Origin: an uncultured Vampirovibrio sp.
Lineage (GTDB): Bacteria > Cyanobacteriota > Vampirovibrionia > Gastranaerophilales > Gastranaerophilaceae
DNA: 50,035 bases
Assembly: GCA_910579975.1 (NCBI GenBank)
Contig: CAJTWU010000016.1
Location: 1 to 50,035 of the forward strand
Reading direction: 5' to 3'
Part shown: positions 33,433 to 41,979 of the stretch, in pieces
How the letters are laid out: the number at the start of each line of letters is the position of its first letter
Numbering within the stretch: the first letter of the stretch is position 1
Notes under the pieces: model-generated
Databases searched by the model: none
Told to the model about the DNA's origin: nothing
The model's input: only the letters and a program-made list of their open reading frames with translations
Translations under genes and position numbers: made by a program

Positions 33433-34753
33433 GATATTTCCCCAGATTAGTAATTGTACCTGCTCCTAAACCGATTACTACATTGCCGTTTTGCAATGTT
33501 GGTAATAAATTTTTCGCAACATTTTCAATTGAACCGCCAATGTATTCTGCTTTAACTTCAGAGGCAAACTTTTCTCCATTTATACCTTCTATAGCCTCTT
33601 CTGAAGCTGCGTAAACATCAGTAACGATTAATCTTCCTATATTATCAAATGAGCCTTTAAAATCATTCCATAAACCTTGTAATCTTGAATATCTATGCGG
33701 TTGAAAAACAGCTACAATATTCTCTTTGCCAAATCTGGAAGCTGCGGCTTCAAGTGTAGCTTTGATTTCAGTAGGATGATGCGCATAGTCGTCAAAAACT
33801 GGTATACCGTTAATTTCACAAACTTTTTCAAAACGTCTTCCCATACCTGTAAAAGGTGTAAATATGTCTTTAATACAATCTAAGTTAACTCCGGATTCAT
33901 TTAATGCTGCACAAACCGCAAGAGTATTATTAACATTATGCACTCCAGCTATTGTAATATACATATCAGTTAAAAAGTTATCAGTATGATAGATTTCAAA
34001 ACTTGTACCTTCTTTTGAGTATTCAATATTTTTAGCTGTATAATCAGCCTCATTAAGACCAAATGTAATAAAATTTCCTTGTAAAAGTTTTATCCCGTCA
34101 TTATCGTTATTTACAATAACTTTCTTTGATTGAGAAATGGCTTTCCCAAATGTTTTAACCAAATCACTCATTCCATTTTTATAAAAATCAAGATGATCTT
34201 CTTCCAGATTATTAATAACTAAAATATCCGGATGATATTTAACAATAGTTCCATCACTTTCATCAAGCTCTGCTACAAAATGCTCTCCGCTTTTATGCTG
34301 TGCATTGGTATGTAGTTCAGGAACAATACCGCCATCAACAAAAGATGGAGCTAAACCGGCTTTATCTAATACAAAAGAAGCCAGCCCGCTTGTAGTAGTT
34401 TTGCCATGTGTTCCAGAAAAACCTATAAAACACTTTTCTCTATCTTGAGCTGATTTTGCAATTTCTGCTAACAAATCAGAACGATGATAAATCTTCATCC
34501 CAAGATTACGTGCTTTAATTAATTCTGGATTATTTTCTTTAATTGCTGTACTGACAACAACCACATCTGTATCATCAGGTAAATTAGTTTCATTATGTCC
34601 TATATTTACTTCTGCACCCAAACTTTTTAAAGCATCTATATACTTACTATCAGCTATATCAGAACCTGTAACAGTATACCCGTCTTCCAGAAGATACTTT
34701 GCAAGCCCGCTCATTCCTATTCCGCCTATTGCGATAAAATGATATTTTCCCAA
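33416..34753 (-). CDS. murC: UDP-N-acetylmuramate-L-alanine ligase
   Basis: 445 residues with Mur ligase motifs: GIGGIGMSGLAKYL (nucleotide loop), GFSGTHGKTTTSGL (P-loop, about 112-125), EDHLDFYKN, AGVHNVNNTLAV and YAHHPTEI. It adds L-Ala to UDP-MurNAc. The start is TTG at 34753, with GAGG 8 bases upstream; no in-frame ATG gives the conserved KYHFIAIGGIGM N-terminus. First gene of murC-murB-ddl-ftsQ-hemW. TATAAT on the minus strand (about 34795-34790) is its likely -10. Confidence 0.95.
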   Translation of the reverse strand: MGKYHFIAIGGIGMSGLAKYLLEDGYTVTGSDIADSKYIDALKSLGAEVNIGHNETNLPDDTDVVVVSTAIKENNPELIKARNLGMKIYHRSDLLAEIAKSAQDREKCFIGFSGTHGKTTTSGLASFVLDKAGLAPSFVDGGIVPELHTNAQHKSGEHFVAELDESDGTIVKYHPDILVINNLEEDHLDFYKNGMSDLVKTFGKAISQSKKVIVNNDNDGIKLLQGNFITFGLNEADYTAKNIEYSKEGTSFEIYHTDNFLTDMYITIAGVHNVNNTLAVCAALNESGVNLDCIKDIFTPFTGMGRRFEKVCEINGIPVFDDYAHHPTEIKATLEAAASRFGKENIVAVFQPHRYSRLQGLWNDFKGSFDNIGRLIVTDVYAASEEAIEGINGEKFASEVKAEYIGGSIENVAKNLLPTLQNGNVVIGLGAGTITNLGKYLGNRS

Positions 34754-34892
34754 TTTCCTTACCTCGTAAAACCTTATGTTTATTATAGTATAAAGGTAAA
34801 ATTTATGCGCATGTAAATTTTCTTAACAATCTAGTCAAATTTTGCCATTTTCCTGCTTTAATATAAATGTGTAGTAGTTTTGGAGTGCATAT

Positions 34893-35282
34893 ATGACATC
34901 AATACAAAGTGTAGGGGCTAATGTTCATCAACCAATGCAAATGCAGCAAATGCCTGTTGCTCAATCTCAATATTATCCGGAAGTTTTGGACGTAAAAGAA
35001 TTCCCGGATCATTATGTTTATACAATTAAAGACGAAGCTTCAACCGGTAAAAAATGGGGAGTTGGTATCGGTTCATTCTTCTTACCGGGATTGGGACAAG
35101 CTATTAATGGTCAATGGGGAAAAGCAGCAGCTTTCCTTGGCGGAGCTGTTGCAACATCATTCCTAACAAAATCCAACCGACTACTTGGTAGTTTAACAGG
35201 AATTGGTATTAGCGTCTGGTCAATAGTAGATGCTGTTAAAAACGCATCTAGCAAAACAAAGCAAATTGTACCTAAGAATTAA
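34893..35282 (+). CDS. TM2-like small membrane protein (129 aa)
   Basis: N-terminal 30 residues are Gln/Met rich (HQPMQMQQMPVAQSQYYP). From residue about 60 on it reads FFLPGLGQAINGQWGKAAAFLGGAVATS, then SIVDAVK near 110, the pattern of TM2/DUF5683-type two-helix membrane modules (PGLGQxYNGQ...W...D). Function unknown. GGAG precedes the ATG by 8 bases. It overlaps cysE at the end by 11 bases. Confidence 0.65.
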   Translation: MTSIQSVGANVHQPMQMQQMPVAQSQYYPEVLDVKEFPDHYVYTIKDEASTGKKWGVGIGSFFLPGLGQAINGQWGKAAAFLGGAVATSFLTKSNRLLGSLTGIGISVWSIVDAVKNASSKTKQIVPKN

Positions 35283-35910
35283 TCTTTTCCTTTAAATCCT
35301 GTATTTCGTATTTTAAACGATTTAATTCACATTTTATCGGATCAGGTATTCTGTTATGCATTAAAATCCCATCTGGGCTTATAAAATGCTGATGAACAAT
35401 CCGTCCTGGAATACCTACTACAGTACAATTTTCAGGAACATCATCAACAATAACAGAACCGGCTCCAACTCTAACATTATCACCAACGGTTATATTACCT
35501 AAAATTTTAGCTCCGGCTCCAATAATTACATTATTCCCAATGGTCGGATGTCTTTTCCCATGTTCTTTTCCTGTACCGCCCAAAGTTACCTGTTGATAAA
35601 TTAAAACATCATCACCAATAATAGATGTTTCTCCTATTACTACACCCTCACCGTGATCAATAAAAAATCTATTACCAATTCTAGCCTTAGGGTGAATTTC
35701 AATACCTGTAAATATTCTTGTCCAATATGCCATAAAACGAGGAATAAACGGCACACCCCAATATGCAAGTTTATGAGCAATCCTATGAGAAATTAACGCT
35801 TGCAATCCCGGATAACAAAAAAGTACTTCTGCTAAATTATTAGCAGCCGGATCATTGTCATAAATAACCTTTATGTCTTCTTTTAATTTATTTATTGCAC
35901 GTATTAGCAT
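35272..35910 (-). CDS. cysE: Serine O-acetyltransferase
   Basis: 212 residues. N-terminal helical part, then left-handed beta-helix hexapeptide repeats: GIEIHPKARIGNRFFIDHGEGVVIGETS, TLGGTGKEHGKRHPTIGNNVIIGAGAKILG and a loop with the catalytic His/Asp. It forms O-acetylserine, the substrate of the cysK product just upstream. Overlaps cysK by 7 bases. Confidence 0.95.
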   Translation of the reverse strand: MLIRAINKLKEDIKVIYDNDPAANNLAEVLFCYPGLQALISHRIAHKLAYWGVPFIPRFMAYWTRIFTGIEIHPKARIGNRFFIDHGEGVVIGETSIIGDDVLIYQQVTLGGTGKEHGKRHPTIGNNVIIGAGAKILGNITVGDNVRVGAGSVIVDDVPENCTVVGIPGRIVHQHFISPDGILMHNRIPDPIKCELNRLKYEIQDLKEKINS

Positions 35911-36770
35911 GATAAATACCTTTCACCGGTATCAGGAATTATTGCAACAATTAGCTTATCAGGATATTTTTGTGCCAACTCCTCTGCTGCACATACACTA
36001 GCACCTGAAGAAATTCCACAAAAAATACCGTGTTTTTTAGCTAATTCTTTAGACTTATTAATAGCATCATCACCCTCAACAGTCAAAATTCCATCCAATT
36101 CTTTACCTTGACAAATTTCTGGAATAAAATTAGCACCAATACCTTGAATTTTATGAGGTCCAGCTTTACCATCAGTAAATAAAGGACTTTCAGCCGGTTC
36201 TACGCCGAAAATTTTTACATGAGATGGAAGATATTCTTTTAAACCAAATGCCGTTCCACCTGTTCCAATTCCTGCTACTACTATATCAACAGTATTACCT
36301 GTATCATCCACAATTTCTTTAGCTGTTTGTTTATGAGATCTCAAATTATCAGGGTTTGCAAACTGCATTGGTATCCAGGCATTTGAAGCAGCATTTTTAA
36401 GCTCAATTGCTTTTTCAACAGCTCCTCTCATCCCTTCACTTGCAGGAGTCAAAACAAGTTCAGCACCATAAGCACTGATAAGTTTTCTACGTTCTTCAGA
36501 CATGCTTTCAGGCATGCAAATAATGAGTCTCAAACCCATTACAGCACAAACCATAGCAAGTCCAATCCCAGTGTTACCGCTAGTTGGTTCAATTATAACC
36601 GTTCCTTCATCAATATCACCGCGTTCAAGAGCTGAAATTATCATTGAATAAGAAGCTCTATCTTTAACAGAACCAGACGGATTAAAATATTCCAATTTTA
36701 ACCAGATATTATCTCGATAAACAACTGTTGGAGTATTACCTATGCAATCAAGCACATTATTATATATCAT
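35904..36770 (-). CDS. cysK: Cysteine synthase
   Basis: 288 residues, PLP fold type II: NPSGSVKDRASY (Schiff-base Lys), EPTSGNTGIGLA (substrate loop), VAGIGTGGTAFG (phosphate loop) and GISSGASVCAA. It makes cysteine from O-acetylserine and sulfide. It overlaps the tyrS stop by 4 bases. Confidence 0.94.
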   Translation of the reverse strand: MIYNNVLDCIGNTPTVVYRDNIWLKLEYFNPSGSVKDRASYSMIISALERGDIDEGTVIIEPTSGNTGIGLAMVCAVMGLRLIICMPESMSEERRKLISAYGAELVLTPASEGMRGAVEKAIELKNAASNAWIPMQFANPDNLRSHKQTAKEIVDDTGNTVDIVVAGIGTGGTAFGLKEYLPSHVKIFGVEPAESPLFTDGKAGPHKIQGIGANFIPEICQGKELDGILTVEGDDAINKSKELAKKHGIFCGISSGASVCAAEELAQKYPDKLIVAIIPDTGERYLSC

Positions 36771-37984
36771 ACTAATTTTGCGAACTTTCTTTTACCTGCT
36801 TGTAAAACTTTATTCATTGCCGGCGTAATAATAAGGTTCATATCAGAAATTTTTTCACCATCAAGTTTTACACCACCGCCCTGGATAAGACGTTTTGCCT
36901 CACCTTTACTCTGAACAAATTTTAGATTTACAAGTAAATCTAAAATATTTGTATCAACTTCTATATTAACATCTTCAATATCATCAGGTATTCCCTTATT
37001 GGATACCACGTTAATAAAATCTTCCTGAGCCTTATCTGCACCCTCCTTACCGTGATATTCTTCTGTAATCATGTGAGCTAAGCGCATTTTAATATTACGC
37101 GGATTCACTACACCTGAGTCAATCTGTTTATCCATCTCAACAAGTTCTGCTTGTGGTACATCAGTTAAAAGAGAATAGTAGCGTGTTATTAATGTATCAG
37201 GAATACTCATAAGTTTACCAAACATATCTTTAGCACTATCTGTTAATGAAATACAGTGTTCAGGATATGTTTTTGACATCTTAACAACACCATCTGTTCC
37301 TTCTAATAAAGGTAACAACATAACATGCTGCGGGTATTTTTTACCATAAGCGGACTGAATATCTCTTCCTAAAAGAGTATTGAACCTCTGGTCTGTACCG
37401 CCTAATTCTATATCAGAATCGATTGCAACTGAATCATAAGCTTGCATTAATGGATAGAAAAACTCATGTATAGCTATTGGTCTTCCATCAGCATATCTTT
37501 TTGCAAAGTCATCTCTTGTCATCATTTGAGCAACAGTAATTTTAGAAGCAAGTTTTAACAAATCAGTAAAACTCATCGGATGCAACCAATCTGCATTATT
37601 AGTAACTTCTGCATTGGTAACATCTAAAACTTTTGACATTTGTTCAAAATAAGACTTAGCATTTTCTTCAACCTGTTCCTTAGTCAAAGCCGGTCTTGTA
37701 TCAGATTTACCGGAAGGGTCACCTACCATCGCAGTAGCTCCACCAACAATAAGAACAATTTTATGACCAAGCTCTTGAAACTCTCTTAACTTTCTCATAA
37801 CAACCGTATGACCCAGATGTAAATCCGGACGAGTCGGATCCATACCTAATTTAACCCTAAGCGGTGTATTTGTATCATGAGCGTGCTGTAACTTAGCAGC
37901 TAAGCCTTGTGCTCCATCCGGTAAAAATTCAGCATTACGCGTTAACTGCATAGCCTGTTCTATAAATTCTTGTCTTATTTCCAT
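36767..37984 (-). CDS. tyrS: Tyrosyl-tRNA synthetase
   Basis: 405 residues, class Ib. HLGHTVVMRKL is the HIGH motif, YDSVAIDSDIELGGTDQRFN contains the tyrosine-site residues, and KMSKT replaces KMSKS. The C-terminal S4 domain (about 340-405) has QSKGEAKRLIQGGGVKLDGEKI. First gene of tyrS-cysK-cysE, an unusual link of aminoacylation with cysteine synthesis. Extended -10 TGTTATAAT on the minus strand (38016-38008) and GGGAG before the ATG. Confidence 0.95.
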   Translation of the reverse strand: MEIRQEFIEQAMQLTRNAEFLPDGAQGLAAKLQHAHDTNTPLRVKLGMDPTRPDLHLGHTVVMRKLREFQELGHKIVLIVGGATAMVGDPSGKSDTRPALTKEQVEENAKSYFEQMSKVLDVTNAEVTNNADWLHPMSFTDLLKLASKITVAQMMTRDDFAKRYADGRPIAIHEFFYPLMQAYDSVAIDSDIELGGTDQRFNTLLGRDIQSAYGKKYPQHVMLLPLLEGTDGVVKMSKTYPEHCISLTDSAKDMFGKLMSIPDTLITRYYSLLTDVPQAELVEMDKQIDSGVVNPRNIKMRLAHMITEEYHGKEGADKAQEDFINVVSNKGIPDDIEDVNIEVDTNILDLLVNLKFVQSKGEAKRLIQGGGVKLDGEKISDMNLIITPAMNKVLQAGKRKFAKLV

Positions 37985-38093
37985 TTTTATACTCCCTTAT
38001 TGACTCCATTATAACATAAACTATTCTTTCATAAGACTTTTTATTACATTGTATAAAATATCGAGCTTCTGTGGATTTTGGGCTATGTATTAT

Positions 38094-38119
38094 TAAAGTT
38101 TCAAAAAATATGCCATTAT
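38094..38119 (+). promoter_or_regulatory. Candidate sigma-28 promoter A
   Basis: TAAAGTTT (38094-38101), 10-bp spacer, GCCATTAT (38112-38119). Matches the FliA consensus TAAAGTTT-N11-GCCGATAA except for spacer length and the end of the -10. Confidence 0.6.
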
Positions 38120-38161
38120 ATGTTCTTGTAAGAGATAAAGTGCAGAGACGAACAGAAAGGA

Positions 38162-38272
38162 ATGGATATCCAAGTTTTAGCAAGAAAAGAAGAGGGTGCA
38201 ATATTAGTATCAGCAACTCAAGAAAAACAATTGTTTGGCAAGTGTTGGTTAAAACTGGAAGAAGTAAAATAA
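38162..38272 (+). CDS. Small protein candidate (36 aa)
   Basis: ATG 38162 to TAA 38272. It begins MDIQVLARKEEGAILVSATQ and ends KLEEVK, with one Cys and one Trp; the pattern looks like two short strands and a helix. It sits alone between a sigma-28-like promoter and a perfect terminator that starts 4 bases after the stop, which is a strong hint that this interval is a real transcription unit. AAAGGA directly abuts the ATG, closer than usual, so translation is less sure. The transcript could instead be a small RNA. No family recognised. Confidence 0.5.
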   Translation: MDIQVLARKEEGAILVSATQEKQLFGKCWLKLEEVK

Positions 38273-38275
38273 TAG

Positions 38276-38309
38276 AATAAGTCTCGAACTTTTTTCGAGA
38301 CTTATTTTT
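38276..38309 (+). terminator. Terminator of the small gene
   Basis: A perfect 12-bp stem (38276-38287 with 38295-38306), a 7-base loop and a TTATTTTTA tail. Confidence 0.88.
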
Positions 38310-38413
38310 ATACTCTCTTTATCTTCGAAATTCATCCAACTGTTTTATTACAAATTGTAAAGCCGAATTTTTCTTGAAAATTAAGAGTTTTGGCAAAAAG
38401 ATAAAAAGTATAT

Positions 38414-38440
38414 TAAAGTTTTTTGAAATTTTGCCGTTAT
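38414..38440 (+). promoter_or_regulatory. Sigma-28 (FliA-type) promoter B
   Basis: TAAAGTTT (38414-38421), exactly 11 bp, GCCGTTAT (38433-38440). The -35 and spacer are perfect to the enterobacterial FliA consensus and the -10 keeps GCCG. It lies inside the longer open frame that begins at 38374, which argues for the start at ATG 38482. Confidence 0.75.
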
Positions 38441-38481
38441 ATATAAAACAATATAAACAATTTTTATGGAGATATATTTTA

Positions 38482-39048
38482 ATGTCAATTATGAGTATTA
38501 TTAATTTTGGACAAAGTTTTAAAACAAAGACAAAAACAAAACAGGAACAGGGGCTGGAATCTGAAAAAGATAAAACTACAGCCCGTGAAGAACAAGAACC
38601 TTTAACAGATAAACCTGTGGCTAAAGATAAAAAAACTGGTAAAGAATTTGATTTAAGTCTTTTAGGATATAAAAATGTATTGCTAAATATTAATTTAGCA
38701 CCAAAGCCAAAAAAGTTTACTCTAGCTTTGCAGGGACAAGAAATAAAAGTAAAAATAAAAGAACAAGAATTCTATGAGAATGGTACTGTGAAATATGAGC
38801 TTTGTACCGGCTGTTCAAATGGAATTCAAAAAGAATATAAATGCTGGTATAAAGAAGATGGTACTCTTTCTAGAGAGTATATTTCTTATATAAGTGAGGA
38901 TGGCAGAAGAGCTACTGTAGAAAGAATTTATAATGATGACGGAACCAGTATAGAAACTACAACAGAAGTTCATTCAGACGGAGCTACAGAAGTTACTATT
39001 ATAAAACGTGATAAAAATGGAAATATAGTTGACATAGAAAAGAAATAG
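38482..39048 (+). CDS. Hypothetical protein with lineage N-terminal tag and MORN-like repeats
   Basis: 188 residues from ATG 38482, chosen because the sigma-28 promoter is upstream and GGAG is spaced 10 bases. It begins MSIMSIINFGQSFK, the tag motif. Residues 15-60 are charged and low complexity (KTKTKTKQEQ). The C-terminal 110 residues hold repeats of the YENGTVKYE, EDGTLSREY, DGRRATVERIYNDDGTS type, close to MORN-variant/YwqK repeats. No TM segment or classical signal peptide. Location and role are unknown; the flagellar-type promoter suggests expression with motility. Confidence 0.62.
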   Translation: MSIMSIINFGQSFKTKTKTKQEQGLESEKDKTTAREEQEPLTDKPVAKDKKTGKEFDLSLLGYKNVLLNINLAPKPKKFTLALQGQEIKVKIKEQEFYENGTVKYELCTGCSNGIQKEYKCWYKEDGTLSREYISYISEDGRRATVERIYNDDGTSIETTTEVHSDGATEVTIIKRDKNGNIVDIEKK

Positions 39049-39070
39049 TAAAGGTTTGTTTATAAAATAA

Positions 39071-39100
39071 AAAAAGGCGCGGGCTTTACCCACGCCTTTT
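39071..39100. terminator. Terminator between the tagged protein and adhE
   Basis: AAAAGGCG pairs with CGCCTTTT around an inner GGG/CCC with one mismatch. The T-run is longest on the minus strand, so it mainly ends adhE; it also faces the convergent plus-strand gene. Confidence 0.8.
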
Positions 39101-39112
39101 ACGTATTATTGA

Positions 39113-41764
39113 TTATACATTACCGTAGTAAGCATCAATATAGATTTTCTTGATATCTTCCATCAATGGATATGCTGGGTTAGCACCTGTACATTGATCG
39201 TCAAATGCAAGTTCAACCAATTCATCTAAGTTGTTCATAAATGTTTCTTCATCAACACCAAAGTCTTTGATTGAATTTGGAAGTTCAATTCTCTTCATCA
39301 AGTCATCAACTGCATTGATTAATAATTGAACTTTTTCATCATCATTATTTCCACCCAATCCTAATTCATCAGCAATTTGACCATATTTAGTCTTAGCACA
39401 TGGGAATTTGTATTGAGGGAATATCGCTTGTTTATGCGGTGCATCAGAAGCGTTATATTTCATAACTTGTCTGATTAATAATGCGTTAGCAACACCGTGT
39501 GGAACATGGTACATTGCACCAAGTTTGTGTGCCATTGAGTGGCATAATCCCAAGAAAGAGTTAGCAAAAGCCATACCGGCAATTGTTGCTGCATAGTGCA
39601 TTTTTTCTCTTGCGATAGGATCATTAGCACCTTCTCTATATGAACGTTCTAAGTATCTGAATACCAACTTAATAGCTTCTAAAGCATTTGAATTTGTAAA
39701 GTTTGTAGCCATACAAGAAACATAAGCTTCAATTGAGTGAACTAGCGCATCAATACCAGAAGCTGAAGTTAAACCTTTTGGCATACCGTCAACAAAGTTA
39801 GGGTCAACAATAGCCATATTTGGTGTTAAAGCGTAATCCGCAATTGCATATTTAACGTGAGTTTCATCATCAGTAATAATAGCAAATGGAGTTGTTTCAG
39901 AACCTGTACCTGAAGTTGTAGGGATAGCAACCATTGTAGCTTTTTTACCTAATTCAGGAATAGAACAAATTCTTTTTCTAATATCCATAAATCTCATTGC
40001 GATATCTTCAAAGTTTGTTTCTGGTTGTTCATACAATAACCACATGATTTTAGCAGCATCCATTGGTGAACCGCCGCCTAATGAGATGATTACATCTGGT
40101 TCAAACGGTTTCAATACAGCCATAGCTTGATTAATTGTTGACAATGTAGGATCCGGTTTAACATCAAAGAATACTTCGTGTTCAATACCGATTTCATCAA
40201 GAACCTTAGTAATATTATCAACTGCACCTGAATTAAATAAGAATCTATCTGTTACGATAAATGCACGTTTTTTACCTGAAAGTTCTCTTAGAGCAAGGTC
40301 TAGTGCACCTCTCTTGAAGTAAACTTTAGGTGGAACCTTAAACCATAACATATTTTCTCTCCTTTCAGCAACAGTTTTGTAGTTAAGTAAGTTTTCAACG
40401 CCTACGTTACCTGAAACAGCATTACCGCCCCAAGAACCGCATCCTAATGTTAATGATGGTTCTAGCTTAAAGTTAAATAAATCACCAATACCGCCTTGAG
40501 ATGAAGGTGAGTTAATTAACACACGGCAAGATGGCATTTTTTGAGCATACTTGTCAATTCTATCTTTTGAGCGTTCATCAGTATAAAGTACTGAAGTATG
40601 ACCGGCACCGCCATGTGATACAAGATAATAAGCTTTTTCAGTTGCATCTTCAAAATCAGAAGCTTTATATAAAGTAAGAATTGGAGAAAGTTTTTCTCTT
40701 GAGAATGGATCTTCCCAATTAACTTCTGCGCGTTCTGCAAGAAGAACTTTAGCATTTTCAGGAACTGAGAATCCGGAAAGTTCTGCTATTCTATGTGCAG
40801 ATTGACCAACGATATCAGGGTGAGCAGTACCGCGTTTTGGATCAATAAATGGAAGATCAATCATTTTTTGTTGTTCTTCTGCATTTACAAGGTAAGCACC
40901 TCTGTACTGGAATTCATTTTTAACAGCTTCATAAACGCTATCTACAACTACAACAGATTGTTCTGAAGCACATATCATACCGTTGTCAAAAGTTTTTGAC
41001 ATTAAAATAGAAGAAACAGCCATTTTAATATCAGCGGTTTCATCGATTACAGCTGAAGTATTACCAGGTCCTACACCTAAAGCCGGATTACCTGATGAAT
41101 AAGCTGCTTTAACCATGCCCGGACCGCCTGTAGCTAAGATACAATCAATTGAATCGTGGTGCATTAATGCATTTGAAAGCTCAATTGATGGAACATCAAT
41201 CCATCCAATAATATCTTCTGGAGCACCAGCTTTAACAGCAGCTTCAAGAACTAATTTTGCAGCAGCAATTGTGCATTCTTTAGCTCTAGGGTGTGGTGAG
41301 AAGATAATTGCATTTCTGGTTTTTAAAGCAATTAATGATTTAAAAATTGCAGTTGAAGTAGGGTTTGTTGTAGGAACAATACCTGCAATAACACCAAGAG
41401 GTTCAGCTACAATCTTAATACCGTTAGCTTTATCTTCTTTTATAATACCGCAAGTTTTTGCGCATTTATGTTTGTTATAAATGTATTCTGAAGCGAAGTG
41501 GTTCTTAATAATTTTATCTTCAAGAACACCCATTCCTGTTTCCTTAACAGCCATACGAGCTAAAGGAATACGTGCTTTGTCAGCAGCAGCTGCAGCAGCT
41601 TTAAAAATAGCATCAACTTGTTCTTGAGAATAAGTTGCGAAAATCTTTTGAGCCTTTTTAACCTTAGAAATAAGTACTTCTAACTGGTCAAGTGTTTCAA
41701 CAACACTAGGGGCATTAAGAGATTCTTCAAGCTGTTCAACAGTTTTTTTTGTTTTTGTTGCCAT
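39113..41764 (-). CDS. adhE: Bifunctional acetaldehyde-CoA/alcohol dehydrogenase
   Basis: 883 residues, the usual AdhE length. The N-terminal aldehyde dehydrogenase (about 15-440) has the catalytic Cys265 in NGMICASEQ and the NAD region GVIAGIVPTTNPTSTA. The C-terminal iron alcohol dehydrogenase (about 455-880) has ISLGGGSPMDAAK and the Fe-binding GLCHSMAHKLGAMYHVPHG. It turns acetyl-CoA into ethanol with two NADH, as AdhE does in fermenters, and forms spirosomes. Monocistronic with a strong promoter. The ATG follows GGAG by 9 bases. Confidence 0.97.
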   Translation of the reverse strand: MATKTKKTVEQLEESLNAPSVVETLDQLEVLISKVKKAQKIFATYSQEQVDAIFKAAAAAADKARIPLARMAVKETGMGVLEDKIIKNHFASEYIYNKHKCAKTCGIIKEDKANGIKIVAEPLGVIAGIVPTTNPTSTAIFKSLIALKTRNAIIFSPHPRAKECTIAAAKLVLEAAVKAGAPEDIIGWIDVPSIELSNALMHHDSIDCILATGGPGMVKAAYSSGNPALGVGPGNTSAVIDETADIKMAVSSILMSKTFDNGMICASEQSVVVVDSVYEAVKNEFQYRGAYLVNAEEQQKMIDLPFIDPKRGTAHPDIVGQSAHRIAELSGFSVPENAKVLLAERAEVNWEDPFSREKLSPILTLYKASDFEDATEKAYYLVSHGGAGHTSVLYTDERSKDRIDKYAQKMPSCRVLINSPSSQGGIGDLFNFKLEPSLTLGCGSWGGNAVSGNVGVENLLNYKTVAERRENMLWFKVPPKVYFKRGALDLALRELSGKKRAFIVTDRFLFNSGAVDNITKVLDEIGIEHEVFFDVKPDPTLSTINQAMAVLKPFEPDVIISLGGGSPMDAAKIMWLLYEQPETNFEDIAMRFMDIRKRICSIPELGKKATMVAIPTTSGTGSETTPFAIITDDETHVKYAIADYALTPNMAIVDPNFVDGMPKGLTSASGIDALVHSIEAYVSCMATNFTNSNALEAIKLVFRYLERSYREGANDPIAREKMHYAATIAGMAFANSFLGLCHSMAHKLGAMYHVPHGVANALLIRQVMKYNASDAPHKQAIFPQYKFPCAKTKYGQIADELGLGGNNDDEKVQLLINAVDDLMKRIELPNSIKDFGVDEETFMNNLDELVELAFDDQCTGANPAYPLMEDIKKIYIDAYYGNV

Positions 41765-41803
41765 GATTTGTGTCTCCTATCTTGTGTACAAGCATACACT
41801 AAT

Positions 41804-41832
41804 ATTACAACACAAGGGTTTAAGAGTGTCAA
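41804..41832 (-). promoter_or_regulatory. Strong promoter of adhE
   Basis: On the minus strand TTGACA (41832-41827), a 17-bp spacer, TGTAAT (41809-41804). This is the best sigma-70 type promoter in the window. The leader has the short inverted repeat CTTGT-GT-ACAAG (41781-41792). Confidence 0.8.
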
Positions 41833-41946
41833 TAAACGGGTGTTTCAGACAAAATATTGGAAAAATGGCTGTATGCCTTAGCCTGAAATGATTTAGCGAG
41901 TGTATGATATACACTCGCTAGCAAAAACTTAATAAAATCTTTATAT
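41833..41946. other. Spacer between adhE promoter and tRNA terminator
   Basis: No gene seen. It holds a perfect hairpin with arms GCGAGTGTAT/ATACACTCGC (41897-41906 with 41910-41919) and a weaker TTTCAG/CTGAAA pairing. The hairpin has no T-run. Function unknown; an upstream operator for adhE or a remnant are both possible. Confidence 0.4.
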
Positions 41947-41973
41947 TTAAAAAAGAGAGGATAATATCCTCTC
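41947..41973 (-). terminator. Terminator of the tRNA gene
   Basis: On the minus strand GAGAGGAT, a 3-base loop, ATCCTCTC, then T6. It starts 7 bases after the tRNA 3' end. Confidence 0.85.
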
Positions 41974-41979
41974 CTATTT

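Noticed and set aside
37935..38216. 93-codon minus-strand frame over the tyrS promoter
   Set aside because: It contains the tyrS promoter and ribosome site and ends inside tyrS in another frame.
38071..38280. 69-codon plus-strand frame in the tyrS upstream region
   Set aside because: It crosses the sigma-28-like promoter and overlaps the better 36-codon frame; its composition is not protein-like.
38374..38481. 36-codon N-terminal extension of the tagged protein at 38482
   Set aside because: The sigma-28 promoter lies inside it, and the tag motif begins at ATG 38482.
41781..41820. Possible Rex (redox) operator at the adhE promoter
   Set aside because: TTGTGT and ACACAA occur, but spacing and core do not fit the Rex consensus TTGTGAA-N4-TTCACAA.
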